The notes: generated by a model from the letters alone, not told the origin. A stretch of DNA of 64,000 bases from Verrucomicrobiia bacterium (GCA_030432565.1 JAUIGV010000023.1:1-64000), one strand, 5' to 3'; counted from the stretch's first letter, positions 34,700 through 43,906 are shown. Program-made: numbers and translations.

Positions 34700-36151
34700 A
34701 TGAAAAAACTTCTCTTCGCCTTGGTTCTTCTTCAACCGCTCGTTGCGGCCCCCGAAGACTCACTCGTCAGGATCAATTCAACCATTCAGACATACAGCGC
34801 GTCCCAGCCCTGGGAAAAAACCCCTCCGAGATCCCGACGGGGACTTGGAACCCTCCTTGCGGGTAATCGCATTTTGACCACCGCCGCGATGGCTGCGGAC
34901 TCGATTTATATCGAGCTCCAATCGGCCGACAGCACCCAGACCGTCCCGGCCAAGGTGACCGCCATCGATTACGAAGCCAATCTGGCTTTGCTCACTCCAG
35001 ATGCCGGGCCCGGCTTCTTGTCGGAGCTCAAAGCCACGGAGATCGCTTCTCCGGCCAAACCAAACGACGAAATCGAACTCCTGCAATTGGAGACCAATGG
35101 CGACCCTCTGTCCACGACCGGTAAAATCCGCTCCATGGAATTGCTCAGCACCTTTGTGAGCGGGCGATACTTCCTCGGTTACGTCGTGAAGGCCTCGATG
35201 CAAACTTCCGGAAACTCGTTTACCCTGCCTGCCTTCCGAAATGACAAACTCACCGGGATTCTCACCAGCTATGATTCCAAAGATCAGATTTGCGATGTGA
35301 TCTCCATCGATATCATCTCGGCATTCCTCAAGGATGCCGAAGATGGAAATTACGAAGGATTCCCAAGCCTTGGCATCGGAACCGCCACCACCGAGGACCC
35401 ACACTTTCGCGGTTGGTTGAAGCTGCCCGAAGACAAGGGCGGTCTTTACGTCACCCGGGTGCTCCCAAAGGGTTCGGCAGCCAAGGCCGGCATGAAAAAA
35501 GGAGACGTCATCCTCGGCGTCGGTGGCTTTGCCATCGACCGACGGGGATACTTCGAGCATCCGGACTACGGAAAACTTTTCTGGCCCCACCTGGTGCGTG
35601 GAGGCCCGATCATGGGCTCCAAAGTGGCGATCGAGGTCCTGCGGGACGGCAACGTCCAAACCATCGAAGCCACCCTTGAAAAGTCGCCCGCGCCTCTGGT
35701 TCCCGGCTATCTCTATGACGAAGCCCCGCCCTTCCTCATCAAAGGTGGACTCGTTTTCCAGGAACTCTCCAAACCGTATCTTGAGGCCTTTGGCAAAGAT
35801 TGGGCGACCCGCGCCCCACTCAACTTGCTCGACGTCCTGAGCAGCCCGGAAGATTATGAGGAAGGCCGACGCCGGGTCGTCGTGCTGACCCGCGTTGTGG
35901 CGACGGAGGCCACCATCGGATACGATCGACTCGGCAGCCAGATCATCAAGTCGGTGAATGGCAACGCGGTGAAAGGACTCCCCGAGCTGGCAAAGGCTCT
36001 GGAAACCGTTCCGGAAAATGGCATTCACACCATCGAAACAGACGAAGAACCCTACCAAATCTTCCTCGACGAAGCCCTCTCCGACCGGGTTGACCGGGAT
36101 TTCGTGACACGGGGCCTGCCGACTCTGAAAAGACTCTACGAGGTCGAGTAG
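34700..36151 (+). CDS. HtrA-like paralogue with degenerate catalytic triad (pseudoprotease)
   Basis: The 483-residue protein has a signal peptide (MKKLLFALVLLQPLVA) and the same domain order as the upstream HtrA. The catalytic His is Ala63 (ILTTAAMA instead of ILTNAHVV), the Asp is Asn94 (ANLALL), and Ser173 is present but in SGNSFTLP instead of PGNSGGPV. Proteolysis is therefore not expected. PDZ-like regions are retained (VTRVLPKGSAAKAGMKKGDVIL in part), so peptide binding may remain. It likely works with, or regulates, the active protease. The reading frame is open throughout, so it is not a decayed gene. Confidence 0.85.
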   Translation: MKKLLFALVLLQPLVAAPEDSLVRINSTIQTYSASQPWEKTPPRSRRGLGTLLAGNRILTTAAMAADSIYIELQSADSTQTVPAKVTAIDYEANLALLTPDAGPGFLSELKATEIASPAKPNDEIELLQLETNGDPLSTTGKIRSMELLSTFVSGRYFLGYVVKASMQTSGNSFTLPAFRNDKLTGILTSYDSKDQICDVISIDIISAFLKDAEDGNYEGFPSLGIGTATTEDPHFRGWLKLPEDKGGLYVTRVLPKGSAAKAGMKKGDVILGVGGFAIDRRGYFEHPDYGKLFWPHLVRGGPIMGSKVAIEVLRDGNVQTIEATLEKSPAPLVPGYLYDEAPPFLIKGGLVFQELSKPYLEAFGKDWATRAPLNLLDVLSSPEDYEEGRRRVVVLTRVVATEATIGYDRLGSQIIKSVNGNAVKGLPELAKALETVPENGIHTIETDEEPYQIFLDEALSDRVDRDFVTRGLPTLKRLYEVE

Positions 36152-36161
36152 GCGGTCTCTT

Positions 36162-37328
36162 TTACTTCGTTGGGATCTTCAGCGTCTGGCCAATCCGCAA
36201 CATGTCGGATCGAATTCCACTGGCTTTTTTAATCGCCGAGATTGACACCTTGTAGCGACGTGAGAGGGCGCTGAGGGTGTCTCCGCGAACCACCTTGTAA
36301 CTGATAAACTCCGGGAGCGGAGCCGGATCCGGTTCCTCGACTACCGGAGGCGTTGACTCGGGTTCGCTTGTGGAATCCGGCTCAGACCCAGGGTCGTCGC
36401 TGCCTGCTTCCGGAGCATTTTCATCATCTTCAACCACCTCGGCACGAGCAGGCACCTCGGGCTCATCCGGCGCGCTGCCAATCTCCGGCTCCGGCTCGGT
36501 TTCGGGATCAGGTGTTTCCAGTTCACCAATCACTGTTCCCACTTCTCCCGAGGTCTCGCCTGCTTCCGAGCTAGTGGCTGGCTCCGGAGCCGGACCATCT
36601 GTCATATCCGGCCCGGAGGCAGGTTCGGTAGCTTCTCCCGTTTCTTCAGTCACCTGTTCCAGAGGGGTCACCTCCGGAGAAACAACGATTGCATCATTGG
36701 TCACTTCGACGGGGTCAGGTATGCCTTCTGGCTCGAGCTCAGCTTCAGATGACTCGATTTCAGAGGCCGTCAACCCTGGCGGCGGAGTCGGTGGCACCGC
36801 GCCTTCCGGGCCCGTTTCCCGGGTCAACGGAGCAATCTCATCTTCATTTGAAGCCAGATCGGGGCCTTCTCCCTCAATCGGTCGCGCTCCAACCGGAAGA
36901 ACCATGACGAGCTGATGAATCGCCTTTCCGGTTGAGTCGGTGAAGACTTGGCTCGCGCTTCGCTCCATGCCATTTCGCAAGCGGGCAATCTCGTATTGGA
37001 AAAGAGAATCAGCCTCCAATCCCCAAACTGCCTCCACCATCAAATATTTGCCTGAATCAAGGGTTCGCTGAATGGCCCGATATTGATTCTCACCTTTGTG
37101 GACCCTCCCCTCGATTTCCGCAAAATAGTCTCCAATCGGGAGTTGCTCCTGGGCGAACATGAGACCGGCCTTGCTCATCCACGGGCCAAACTCAGCCTCG
37201 CGCGCCAACTCCTCGGTGGTGAGGCTTTGCTGAACTTTACCTTGCGGCTTCTTTGGATCGTCGCAGGAAGTGATCAGGGCCATCAAACCAATGGCGATGG
37301 AATGTTTGGCAGCAGAATGAATTTTCAT
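36162..37328 (-). CDS. LysM-domain lipoprotein with acidic linker
   Basis: The 388-residue protein has a lipoprotein-like signal peptide (LMALITSC). Residues about 40-165 form an unnamed region. A long Pro/Glu/Thr-rich linker (about 170-335) follows. A C-terminal LysM domain (343-388, YKVVRGDTLSALSRRYKVS in part) binds peptidoglycan. It is probably an envelope protein anchored to a membrane and reaching the wall. Convergent with the HtrA-like pair. The linker codes are biased toward acidic residues, as in other wall-spanning proteins. Confidence 0.75.
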   Translation of the reverse strand: MKIHSAAKHSIAIGLMALITSCDDPKKPQGKVQQSLTTEELAREAEFGPWMSKAGLMFAQEQLPIGDYFAEIEGRVHKGENQYRAIQRTLDSGKYLMVEAVWGLEADSLFQYEIARLRNGMERSASQVFTDSTGKAIHQLVMVLPVGARPIEGEGPDLASNEDEIAPLTRETGPEGAVPPTPPPGLTASEIESSEAELEPEGIPDPVEVTNDAIVVSPEVTPLEQVTEETGEATEPASGPDMTDGPAPEPATSSEAGETSGEVGTVIGELETPDPETEPEPEIGSAPDEPEVPARAEVVEDDENAPEAGSDDPGSEPDSTSEPESTPPVVEEPDPAPLPEFISYKVVRGDTLSALSRRYKVSISAIKKASGIRSDMLRIGQTLKIPTK

Positions 37329-37429
37329 GGGAACGGGGTGAGAACTAAATTTCGATATCAGGACGAATCGTTTCAGGTTTCCAAGATATCATCGATCAAC
37401 GCGATTGAGAAGCTTCCATTGTCTTCCAC

Positions 37430-37465
37430 AAAAAAAACGTGCCGTCCCGATCAGGGGCGACACGT
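37430..37465 (-). terminator. Rho-independent terminator after the 122-residue gene
   Basis: ACGTGCCGTCCC (37437-37448) pairs with GGGGCGACACGT (37454-37465), with one mismatch and one G-U. On the minus strand the hairpin is followed by a U run from the A tract at 37430-37437. Confidence 0.8.
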
Positions 37466-37485
37466 CTTGAAAGTAAAAATTAGCG

Positions 37486-37854
37486 CTACTCGATTCCCAG
37501 CTCCTGCTTGAAGTCGCGGCGCAAGTTGCGCTCGGCGAGATTCACCATCACGTCCACGTTGATGTCAGGAGCGTCAGCATCGAAACCCTTGGAGTAATTA
37601 AAGAGATGCTTCGGGAAGTATTCCGTGAATCCCTCCCGTTCCTTGTCGGTGAGTCTCCCCCAGACCCCAAAATTCAGGGTCCGCGCAAGCTTCTGCTTCA
37701 TCTTGAGGGTCAATTTTCTCCCCTGACAGGCTCGTTGCACCTGCTTGTGGGTCAATTGCTCTGGCGAAGCCTCGACAAGATCGTGATTCGAAAGCCCCCA
37801 TCCTTCGAGCAATGTCGCCAAAGGCTGTGGTCCGAAATCCCGCTCTTCAGTCAT
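37486..37854 (-). CDS. Conserved hypothetical protein, HTH-like, 122 residues
   Basis: I do not recognise a named family. The sequence has an HTH-like stretch (LTHKQVQRACQGRKLTLKMKQ) and a C-terminal NLAERNLRRDFKQELG helix. No signal peptide is seen. It starts 9 bases after the desaturase stop codon and is followed by a terminator, so it is very likely co-transcribed with the desaturase. A regulatory or accessory role with the desaturase is possible but not shown by the sequence. Confidence 0.6.
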   Translation of the reverse strand: MTEERDFGPQPLATLLEGWGLSNHDLVEASPEQLTHKQVQRACQGRKLTLKMKQKLARTLNFGVWGRLTDKEREGFTEYFPKHLFNYSKGFDADAPDINVDVMVNLAERNLRRDFKQELGIE

Positions 37855-37863
37855 TCCGGGGGA

Positions 37864-38973
37864 TTAGGCATTCACGAGGCGAAGATCGCCGAGACGGCGA
37901 ACCAGCTCGCGGGTTTCGCGCTGCCACTGGCGGAGAGTTGAGCGGGAAGCCTCAAGCGATTGGGAAACCGAAGATTCCAGCTCGCTCAGGTTCTTTTTAA
38001 GCTGAACCAAAAGCTCGTCAACCCGGGCCATGGCATGCTCACAGATGGTGCCTTCCTTCGAATTGAGCTCGGCGAGTCTGGCTTCGGCCTTGCGCTGGGC
38101 CTCTCTCATTTCTGCCGCAACAATCTTGCTCTCGGGGACGCGACGAAGATTACTGACAAGACCCAGCTTGTGAAGAAGCATGATGGTCCACTTGGTTGGA
38201 TCGAAGTTCCAGGCCTTCACACCGTTACGGTAGTCGTGCTGAAACTCGTGGTGATAGTTGTGATACCCCTCGCCATAGGTGACGAGAGCCATGATCCAGC
38301 TGTCGCGAGCACTGCAGCGGGTCGAGTAAGGCTGGTTGCCAATGGTGTGGCAAAGGGAGTTGATGAAGAAGGTTGACTGCTGGACCAGGACGACGCGCAG
38401 AGCACCCACCACGAGGAAGCCACCGAGCGCTCCCACCATTCCGCCCATGACGAAGTAGCCAATGACAGCCGGGAGAATGAGCCCTGCAATGAAAGCAATG
38501 GCGACGTAGTGCTTGTCCTGAAAACGGACCAAGGCATCTTTTTGAAGATCCTTGACGTTATCGATTGGCTGGGGAGCATTAAGCTTGAAAAGAATCCATC
38601 CGATGTGCGCCCAGAAAAAGCCCTTTGAAATATCATAGGGGTCTTCGTCGTGATCGGTGTGCTTGTGATGGCGACGGTGATCCGAAGCCCAGTGCACCAC
38701 CGAGTTCTCGAAAGCACAGGCTCCGAAAACCAAAGTAAAAAGACGAACCGGCCAGGTCGCCTTGAATGACAAGTGAGAGAAAAGACGGTGGTAGCCAAGC
38801 GTGATGCTCAGACCGGTCGCGATCATGTAGAAGGCGAAAAGACTCCACATGATCCAATTGAGATCATGCATGAACAGGAAAATGGGAGCCGCAACGACTC
38901 CGAGGACAGTAATGCCGAAGAGGAACGAGGTATTCACCCAGTTAACCCGGTAAAATGGAATTCGATGATTCAT
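37864..38973 (-). CDS. Acyl-CoA/fatty acid desaturase with C-terminal coiled coil
   Basis: The 369-residue membrane protein shows the three His boxes of the delta-9 type: HRLFSH, HRRHH and EGYHNYHH, with several membrane segments in the first 200 residues. These bind the di-iron centre that introduces a double bond into acyl chains at the membrane. The last ~100 residues (about 270-369, AEMREAQRKAEARLAEL and following) form a long helical coiled coil not part of the core desaturase. It is first in an operon with a small HTH-like protein. A 57-nt nested inverted repeat lies 31 bases before the start codon (see 39004-39060). Confidence 0.9.
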   Translation of the reverse strand: MNHRIPFYRVNWVNTSFLFGITVLGVVAAPIFLFMHDLNWIMWSLFAFYMIATGLSITLGYHRLFSHLSFKATWPVRLFTLVFGACAFENSVVHWASDHRRHHKHTDHDEDPYDISKGFFWAHIGWILFKLNAPQPIDNVKDLQKDALVRFQDKHYVAIAFIAGLILPAVIGYFVMGGMVGALGGFLVVGALRVVLVQQSTFFINSLCHTIGNQPYSTRCSARDSWIMALVTYGEGYHNYHHEFQHDYRNGVKAWNFDPTKWTIMLLHKLGLVSNLRRVPESKIVAAEMREAQRKAEARLAELNSKEGTICEHAMARVDELLVQLKKNLSELESSVSQSLEASRSTLRQWQRETRELVRRLGDLRLVNA

Positions 38974-39003
38974 AAATATTATGTCTGTTTGTTGGAGCCT
39001 ACC

Positions 39004-39060
39004 TGTTGGTCTGTGTGCAGCTCCCGCGTCGGGAGGAACCTACCAGCTGTGAGACCAACA
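39004..39060 (-). ncRNA. Candidate structured leader of the desaturase gene
   Basis: On the minus strand, the outer arms TGTTGGTCT and AGACCAACA (39052-39060 and 39004-39012 on the plus strand) pair perfectly over 9 bp. Inside, CTCCCG/CGGGAG (39030-39035 with 39021-39026) forms a 6-bp hairpin with a CGT loop, and CAGCT/AGCTG adds a partly overlapping pairing. GGAACCTACC (39035-39044) recurs as GGAGCCTACC (38994-39003). It lies just before the desaturase start. The role is inferred. Confidence 0.5.
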
Positions 39061-39218
39061 TGCGAGAGCCAATTTCAGGTCGGCTGGAAAACGGGATCTC
39101 CCGGCAAAATCTTTCACTGATTTGCATTCTTTGAAACCTGACCAAGACTCTCACATTGACTCACATTTTTTGTCAGACATGCTCCTTCCCGCCGTATTCT
39201 AAAATCTGCTTAAATCTC

Positions 39219-40793
39219 ATGAAGAACCTTTTTGCTCTCTCACTTCTGGCCAGCGCGCCTCTCTTTGCAGCCCACCCGGGCCAGGCACCTTACGAACTCT
39301 ACTGCGGGGCCTGCCACGCCCCTGATGGCAAGGGCATTAGCGGCGGTCAATTCCCCCCTCTCGCCAATAGCGAATGGGTAAAGGGAAAGCCTGAGCGCAT
39401 TATTGAAATCGTCCTTCACGGCCTGCAGGGCAAGCTTCAGGTCGCCGGAAAGGACTTCAACCTGGCGATGCCCCCGCACAAGGACTCGCTCACCGATGAT
39501 CAGATTTCCAACATCATCAGCTACGTCCGCTCGAGTTGGGGACACAAGGAATCGGCAGTCACCAAGCAGCAAATCGCAGCAATGCGAAAGAGCACGGCCA
39601 AGCAAAAGGACATGTGGCAGGCCTCGGACCTGCTCAAGAAATACCCAATTCAAAAGCCCCCCGCAATCCGGGATCTCCTTTCCTACACTCATCTCGGAAG
39701 CTTCAAGACCCTCGCCGACCTCCGCAAGACCAAGGCCGTGAACGCCGAGGAAGAGAAAAAGGGCGTCATTTCCCTTCAACACGCCGCCCTCAAAAAGAAG
39801 GCCCGCGACAACTACGGAATCGTCTGGGAAGGTTGGCTCGATGTCCCCCGCGATGGCAAATACACCTTTACCTACGATACCGACGACGGTGGCGCGCTGA
39901 CCGTCGACGGAAAAGAAATTATTACCCGGAACTATGTTGGCCCGGCCGGCAAGCCCACCAAGAAGTCGGTCACACTCAAAAAAGGCCGGGTTGACATTAA
40001 GATCGAATATTACGAACTCAGCGGACAGGAGCACATTTCCCTCTCCTGGGAAGGCCCCAAGATGAAGAAGCAATACCTCTCCGACACCAAGTCCAGCGGG
40101 GGCGGCGGAGGCGGTCGCGGCGGACAATCCATCCCGGTGGTCGCCCCAGCAGGAGAAGCCATCATCTACCGCAACTTTATTGCAGGCACCGATCCACGCG
40201 GCATTGGCGTCGGATACTCGGAAGGCGTCAACCTGGCCTTCAGCGCCGATTCAATGAGCCTCGATTTGATTTGGAAAGGCGACTTCATCGATGGCGGGCG
40301 CCACTGGGTGAACCGCGGTCAGGGCTTCCAGCCACCCGCCGGCGAGCAGGTCGTGACCATCAACCGTGGCATTCCATTTGCAATTCTTGAAAGCCAGACC
40401 TCCGGATGGCCAGGCAAGGCGGACAACAAGTTGCAGCCGCTTTTCAAAGGCTACAGCCTCAACAAACAGCAGCAGCCGACCTTCAAATATCACTTTGGAC
40501 CCATGGCGGCCCTCGACACCCCCGCCCCGAAGGCCGACGGCTCCGGATTCATCCGGACCATCACAATTGACGTTCCTTCCCCCGGATCTCCCGACGAGCA
40601 GCTCTACTTCCGCGCCCTCAGCGGAGGCAGCGTGCAGAGCGGAGGCGAAAGAACCTTCACCTTCGGAGGGGATCTCGTCGTCAACGTTCCGGGTTCGCAG
40701 CTTCCACCGTTCACCCGGGAAAACGAACTTCTCGTTCCCATCCCCCTCACACCGGGTAAGCACACCGTCACCATCGACTACACCTGGAAGTAA
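39219..40793 (+). CDS. Exported protein with cytochrome c and PA14 domains
   Basis: The 524-residue protein has a signal peptide (MKNLFALSLLASAPLFA). Residues about 20-115 form a class I cytochrome c: heme motif CGACH at 29-33, with a probable Met ligand in LAMPPHKD. A PA14-type domain follows (about 195-300, with GWLDVPRDGKYTFTYDTDDGG in part). The C-terminal half is beta-rich, without a named domain. This domain pairing is characteristic of Planctomycetes/Verrucomicrobia. It probably passes electrons from an associated dehydrogenase outside the cytoplasm. It is followed after 31 bases by the propeller gene. Confidence 0.8.
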   Translation: MKNLFALSLLASAPLFAAHPGQAPYELYCGACHAPDGKGISGGQFPPLANSEWVKGKPERIIEIVLHGLQGKLQVAGKDFNLAMPPHKDSLTDDQISNIISYVRSSWGHKESAVTKQQIAAMRKSTAKQKDMWQASDLLKKYPIQKPPAIRDLLSYTHLGSFKTLADLRKTKAVNAEEEKKGVISLQHAALKKKARDNYGIVWEGWLDVPRDGKYTFTYDTDDGGALTVDGKEIITRNYVGPAGKPTKKSVTLKKGRVDIKIEYYELSGQEHISLSWEGPKMKKQYLSDTKSSGGGGGGRGGQSIPVVAPAGEAIIYRNFIAGTDPRGIGVGYSEGVNLAFSADSMSLDLIWKGDFIDGGRHWVNRGQGFQPPAGEQVVTINRGIPFAILESQTSGWPGKADNKLQPLFKGYSLNKQQQPTFKYHFGPMAALDTPAPKADGSGFIRTITIDVPSPGSPDEQLYFRALSGGSVQSGGERTFTFGGDLVVNVPGSQLPPFTRENELLVPIPLTPGKHTVTIDYTWK

Positions 40794-40824
40794 TCAGGCA
40801 CCCCAACCCTAAAAATTTGATCCC

Positions 40825-42273
40825 ATGAAAAACTTCATTCTCTCCGCCGCTCTCGTTTCCACCGCGCTCGCCGATCCGCGTCAGCCGGAATTTTACCTGC
40901 GCGAAGAAATCCCAACGCCCGAAGGCGAGGTCCTCGAGCTCGGCGGCATCGCCATCATGCCCGATAAAAAAGTCGCCGTCTCTTCCCGTCGCGGCGACAT
41001 CTGGATCTGCGAAGGTGCCTACGAAAAAGACCTCTCAAACGTCAAATGGACTCTCTTTGCACGGGGGCTTCACGAGCCTCTCGGGATGTTTTACCGGGAC
41101 GGATCACTCTTCGTCACCCAACGCCCTGAAATCACCAAGCTCACCGATACCGATGGTGACGGACGCGCCGACAATTTTGAAACCATCACCCATCATTGGG
41201 GGATCGATGGCGACTACCATGAATATAACTTCGGCTCCGATCCCGATAAAAACGGAGACATTTGGGTCGTTCACTGCCTCACCGGCTCCGGAGGAGCCAG
41301 CGAGAAGTCCCCTTGGCGCGGCTGGTGCTTCCGCTACAACCTCGACGGAACGGCAACCCCAACCTGCCCCGGAATCCGCTCCCCGGGCGGTATCGGCTTC
41401 AACCAGGCGGGCGACGCCTTCTATACTGACAACCAGGGACTCTGGAATGGTTCATCCTCTCTGAAGTGGCTCAGACCCGGTGGCTTCATGGGCAACCCCA
41501 CTGGCAACAAATACGTCAAACTTGTCGAAGGCATGGAAGAGCCCCCCAAACCCACAAGCGGTTCACGCATGGTCGTCGAGCATGACAAGGACAAGCGCAT
41601 CGTTCCGCCCGCCGTCATCCTGCCCCATGGCAAGGTCGGTCAATCTCCCACCGCCGTCATTTATGATGACACCAATGGAAAATTCGGGCCCTTCCAAGGT
41701 CAGGTTCTTGTTGGCGAGCAGACCCATTCCCAAGTCCAGCGCGTCCACCTTGAAAAGGTCAATGGACTGTATCAAGGTGCCGTTTGGAAATTCCTTGAAG
41801 ACTTCCGTTCGGGAATCGTCCCCGCCCGCATGGGTGAGAACGCGACTCTCTTCGTGGGAGGAACCAACCGCGGTTGGGCCGCCCGGGGAGGAAAAACCTT
41901 CACCTTCGAACGGGTTCGCTGGACCGGCAAAACACCCTTCGAAATGCACGAAATGCGCGCGAAGTCTGATGGTTTCACCATCACCTTCACCGAGCCCATC
42001 GACGCTGCCTCGGCTAAAGATCTGAAATCCTACGAGTGCGCCGCGTGGACCTACATTTACAAAAGTGGATACGGTAGCCCCGAGGTCGACCAAGCCACCC
42101 CAAAGGTTGAATCCGTCACCGTGTCGGACGATAAGAAATCAATCCACTTGAAGGTTTCCGGTCGGGTTCGCGGCCACGTTCACCATTTCAAGCTCGGTGG
42201 CTTGAAATCGGCAACAGGAGACTCTCTTTGGCATCCCGACGTTTATTACACCCTCAACGAGATTCCCGAGTAA
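40825..42273 (+). CDS. Exported beta-propeller protein, sugar-dehydrogenase-like
   Basis: The 482-residue protein has a signal peptide (MKNFILSAALVSTALA). The propeller repeats contain HEPLGMFYRDGSLFVTQR, TDTDGDGRADNFE and RSPGGIGFNQAGDAFYTDN. These resemble the PVC-type membrane-bound dehydrogenase domain and glucose/sorbosone dehydrogenases that use PQQ. PQQ binding cannot be proved from the sequence. It is the second gene of the operon with the cytochrome c/PA14 protein, so electron transfer to that heme is a reasonable inference. A terminator follows. Confidence 0.7.
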   Translation: MKNFILSAALVSTALADPRQPEFYLREEIPTPEGEVLELGGIAIMPDKKVAVSSRRGDIWICEGAYEKDLSNVKWTLFARGLHEPLGMFYRDGSLFVTQRPEITKLTDTDGDGRADNFETITHHWGIDGDYHEYNFGSDPDKNGDIWVVHCLTGSGGASEKSPWRGWCFRYNLDGTATPTCPGIRSPGGIGFNQAGDAFYTDNQGLWNGSSSLKWLRPGGFMGNPTGNKYVKLVEGMEEPPKPTSGSRMVVEHDKDKRIVPPAVILPHGKVGQSPTAVIYDDTNGKFGPFQGQVLVGEQTHSQVQRVHLEKVNGLYQGAVWKFLEDFRSGIVPARMGENATLFVGGTNRGWAARGGKTFTFERVRWTGKTPFEMHEMRAKSDGFTITFTEPIDAASAKDLKSYECAAWTYIYKSGYGSPEVDQATPKVESVTVSDDKKSIHLKVSGRVRGHVHHFKLGGLKSATGDSLWHPDVYYTLNEIPE

Positions 42274-42298
42274 ACGGACCCCTCTCTTAATTCTCCAG

Positions 42299-42333
42299 GG
42301 CCACACTCGTCGCGGGGTGTGGCCTTCTTTTTT
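42299..42333 (+). terminator. Rho-independent terminator after the propeller gene
   Basis: GGCCACAC (42299-42306) pairs with GTGTGGCC (42317-42324), followed by a T-rich run. It ends the cytochrome c/PA14-propeller operon. Confidence 0.85.
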
Positions 42334-42407
42334 GGAAAAACGATCCGGAAGGCAAGCTCGCCAAAATCGCCTGTTGCACCGCTTCCTCTTTGCGCCATCA
42401 TCCCTCC

Positions 42408-43868
42408 ATGCGCATCGCCATCATTCCACTTCTATTCACTCTCCTCAACGCCCAGGAAAGCAAGGAGGAGGAGATCAAAAAGGACTCACCTGAGATCGCA
42501 ACCAAACAGGACGCCGTCACCATCAACGGCCAGAAAATCGACTACAAGGTAACCGCCTCCACTCTCACTCTAAAGACGGCCAAGGACGAGGACCGAGCCT
42601 CGATCTTCCACGTCGCCTACGAGCGCATCGGTATGGCTGATCGCCACAAGCGCCCGGTCGTGTTCGCCTTCAATGGTGGCCCCGGTTCCTCGGCGGTTTG
42701 GCTTCACATGGGAGCCCTCGGACCACGCATCGTCCCGACCACTCCCGATGGCACCAAAACCCTGCCACCTCCCCTCACCGTTCAAGAAAACCCACAGTCC
42801 ATCCTCGACGTCGCCGACATCGTCTTCATCGACCCCGTCTCGACCGGATTTTCACGCGCGGAAGGCAAAACCAACGCCAACGAATTCCATGGAGTCAGCG
42901 GCGACATCCGCTCGGTGGGCGATTTCATCCGCCGCTGGGTGACCGAAAACGATCGCTGGGCCTCGCCAAAGTATCTTCTCGGCGAAAGCTACGGCGGCAT
43001 TCGAGCCACCGGCCTTGCCGACCATTTGCAGGATGAATTTGGAATGTCTCTCAACGGCGTCGTTCTCCTTTCCTCGCTTATCGACTTCCGCACCCTGCGC
43101 TCCAACACCGCGGACGATCTCAGCTACGCCGTCTTTTTCCCCGGTCTCACCGCAACATCCCACTACCACAAAAAGATCAAAGGCAACCGAGATGAACTCG
43201 TGGAGCAAGCCCGCACCTTCGCCTTCGGCCCTTATTCGCAGGCCCTCCTGAAAGGTGCCGCGATCTCCGCCGAAGAAAAGAAGTCAATCGCCGATCAAAT
43301 GGCCGCGTTCACCGGGCTTCCCTCTTCAATTTTCCTCGAGACCAACCTGCGCCTCTCGTCAACCCGCTACCGCAAGGAGCTCCTTCGCGATGAGAGGAAG
43401 GTTCTTGGTCGCTTCGACGCCCGTATTGCCTGGCCCGCCGTTTCGCCCGAAGAAGACTACCCAAGCTACGACCCCTCATACTCGGTCGCCTATGGTGCGT
43501 TCTCGACCGCCATCAACGACTACCTCAGCCGTGATCTGGGGTGGGAAGGACATCATCCCTACAAGATTCTCACCGGCGACGTTCGCCCCTGGAACTGGGG
43601 AACGAGCAACAGCGTGCTGAACATGACCCGCAAACTCGAATCAGCGTTGCGGGAGAACCCCGACCTGAGGGTTCTCGTGATGTGTGGTTACACCGACCTC
43701 GCCACTCCCCCCGCCAACATGCAATACAGCATCGATCACCTTTTCAATATTCCCGACGAACGACGGAAAGCCATCAAGTTCACCTGGTATGAAGCCGGAC
43801 ACATGTTCTACCTCAACCAGCCGGACCTCGAAAAAATGCGCAAAGATCTCGTCGAATTTATCAAGTAG
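42408..43868 (+). CDS. Peptidase S10 serine carboxypeptidase, exported
   Basis: The 486-residue protein has a signal peptide (MRIAIIPLLFTLLNA). It shows the S10 pattern: FNGGPGSSAVWLHMGALGP, the nucleophile GESYGG with Ser194, Asp430 in GYTDLATPP and His465 in EAGHMFY, giving a complete triad. S10 enzymes remove C-terminal residues from peptides and are more common in eukaryotes, though bacterial members are known. It is expected to act in the periplasm. The start at ATG 42408 fits the signal peptide. A tRNA on the opposite strand follows. Confidence 0.9.
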   Translation: MRIAIIPLLFTLLNAQESKEEEIKKDSPEIATKQDAVTINGQKIDYKVTASTLTLKTAKDEDRASIFHVAYERIGMADRHKRPVVFAFNGGPGSSAVWLHMGALGPRIVPTTPDGTKTLPPPLTVQENPQSILDVADIVFIDPVSTGFSRAEGKTNANEFHGVSGDIRSVGDFIRRWVTENDRWASPKYLLGESYGGIRATGLADHLQDEFGMSLNGVVLLSSLIDFRTLRSNTADDLSYAVFFPGLTATSHYHKKIKGNRDELVEQARTFAFGPYSQALLKGAAISAEEKKSIADQMAAFTGLPSSIFLETNLRLSSTRYRKELLRDERKVLGRFDARIAWPAVSPEEDYPSYDPSYSVAYGAFSTAINDYLSRDLGWEGHHPYKILTGDVRPWNWGTSNSVLNMTRKLESALRENPDLRVLVMCGYTDLATPPANMQYSIDHLFNIPDERRKAIKFTWYEAGHMFYLNQPDLEKMRKDLVEFIK

Positions 43869-43906
43869 AGAAAAATGCCACCTTCCAAAAAACTTTGGGG
43901 GAAGAG

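Noticed and set aside
34700..36151. Classification of the second HtrA-like gene as an active protease
   Set aside because: His and Asp of the triad are replaced (Ala63, Asn94) and the Ser motif is degraded.
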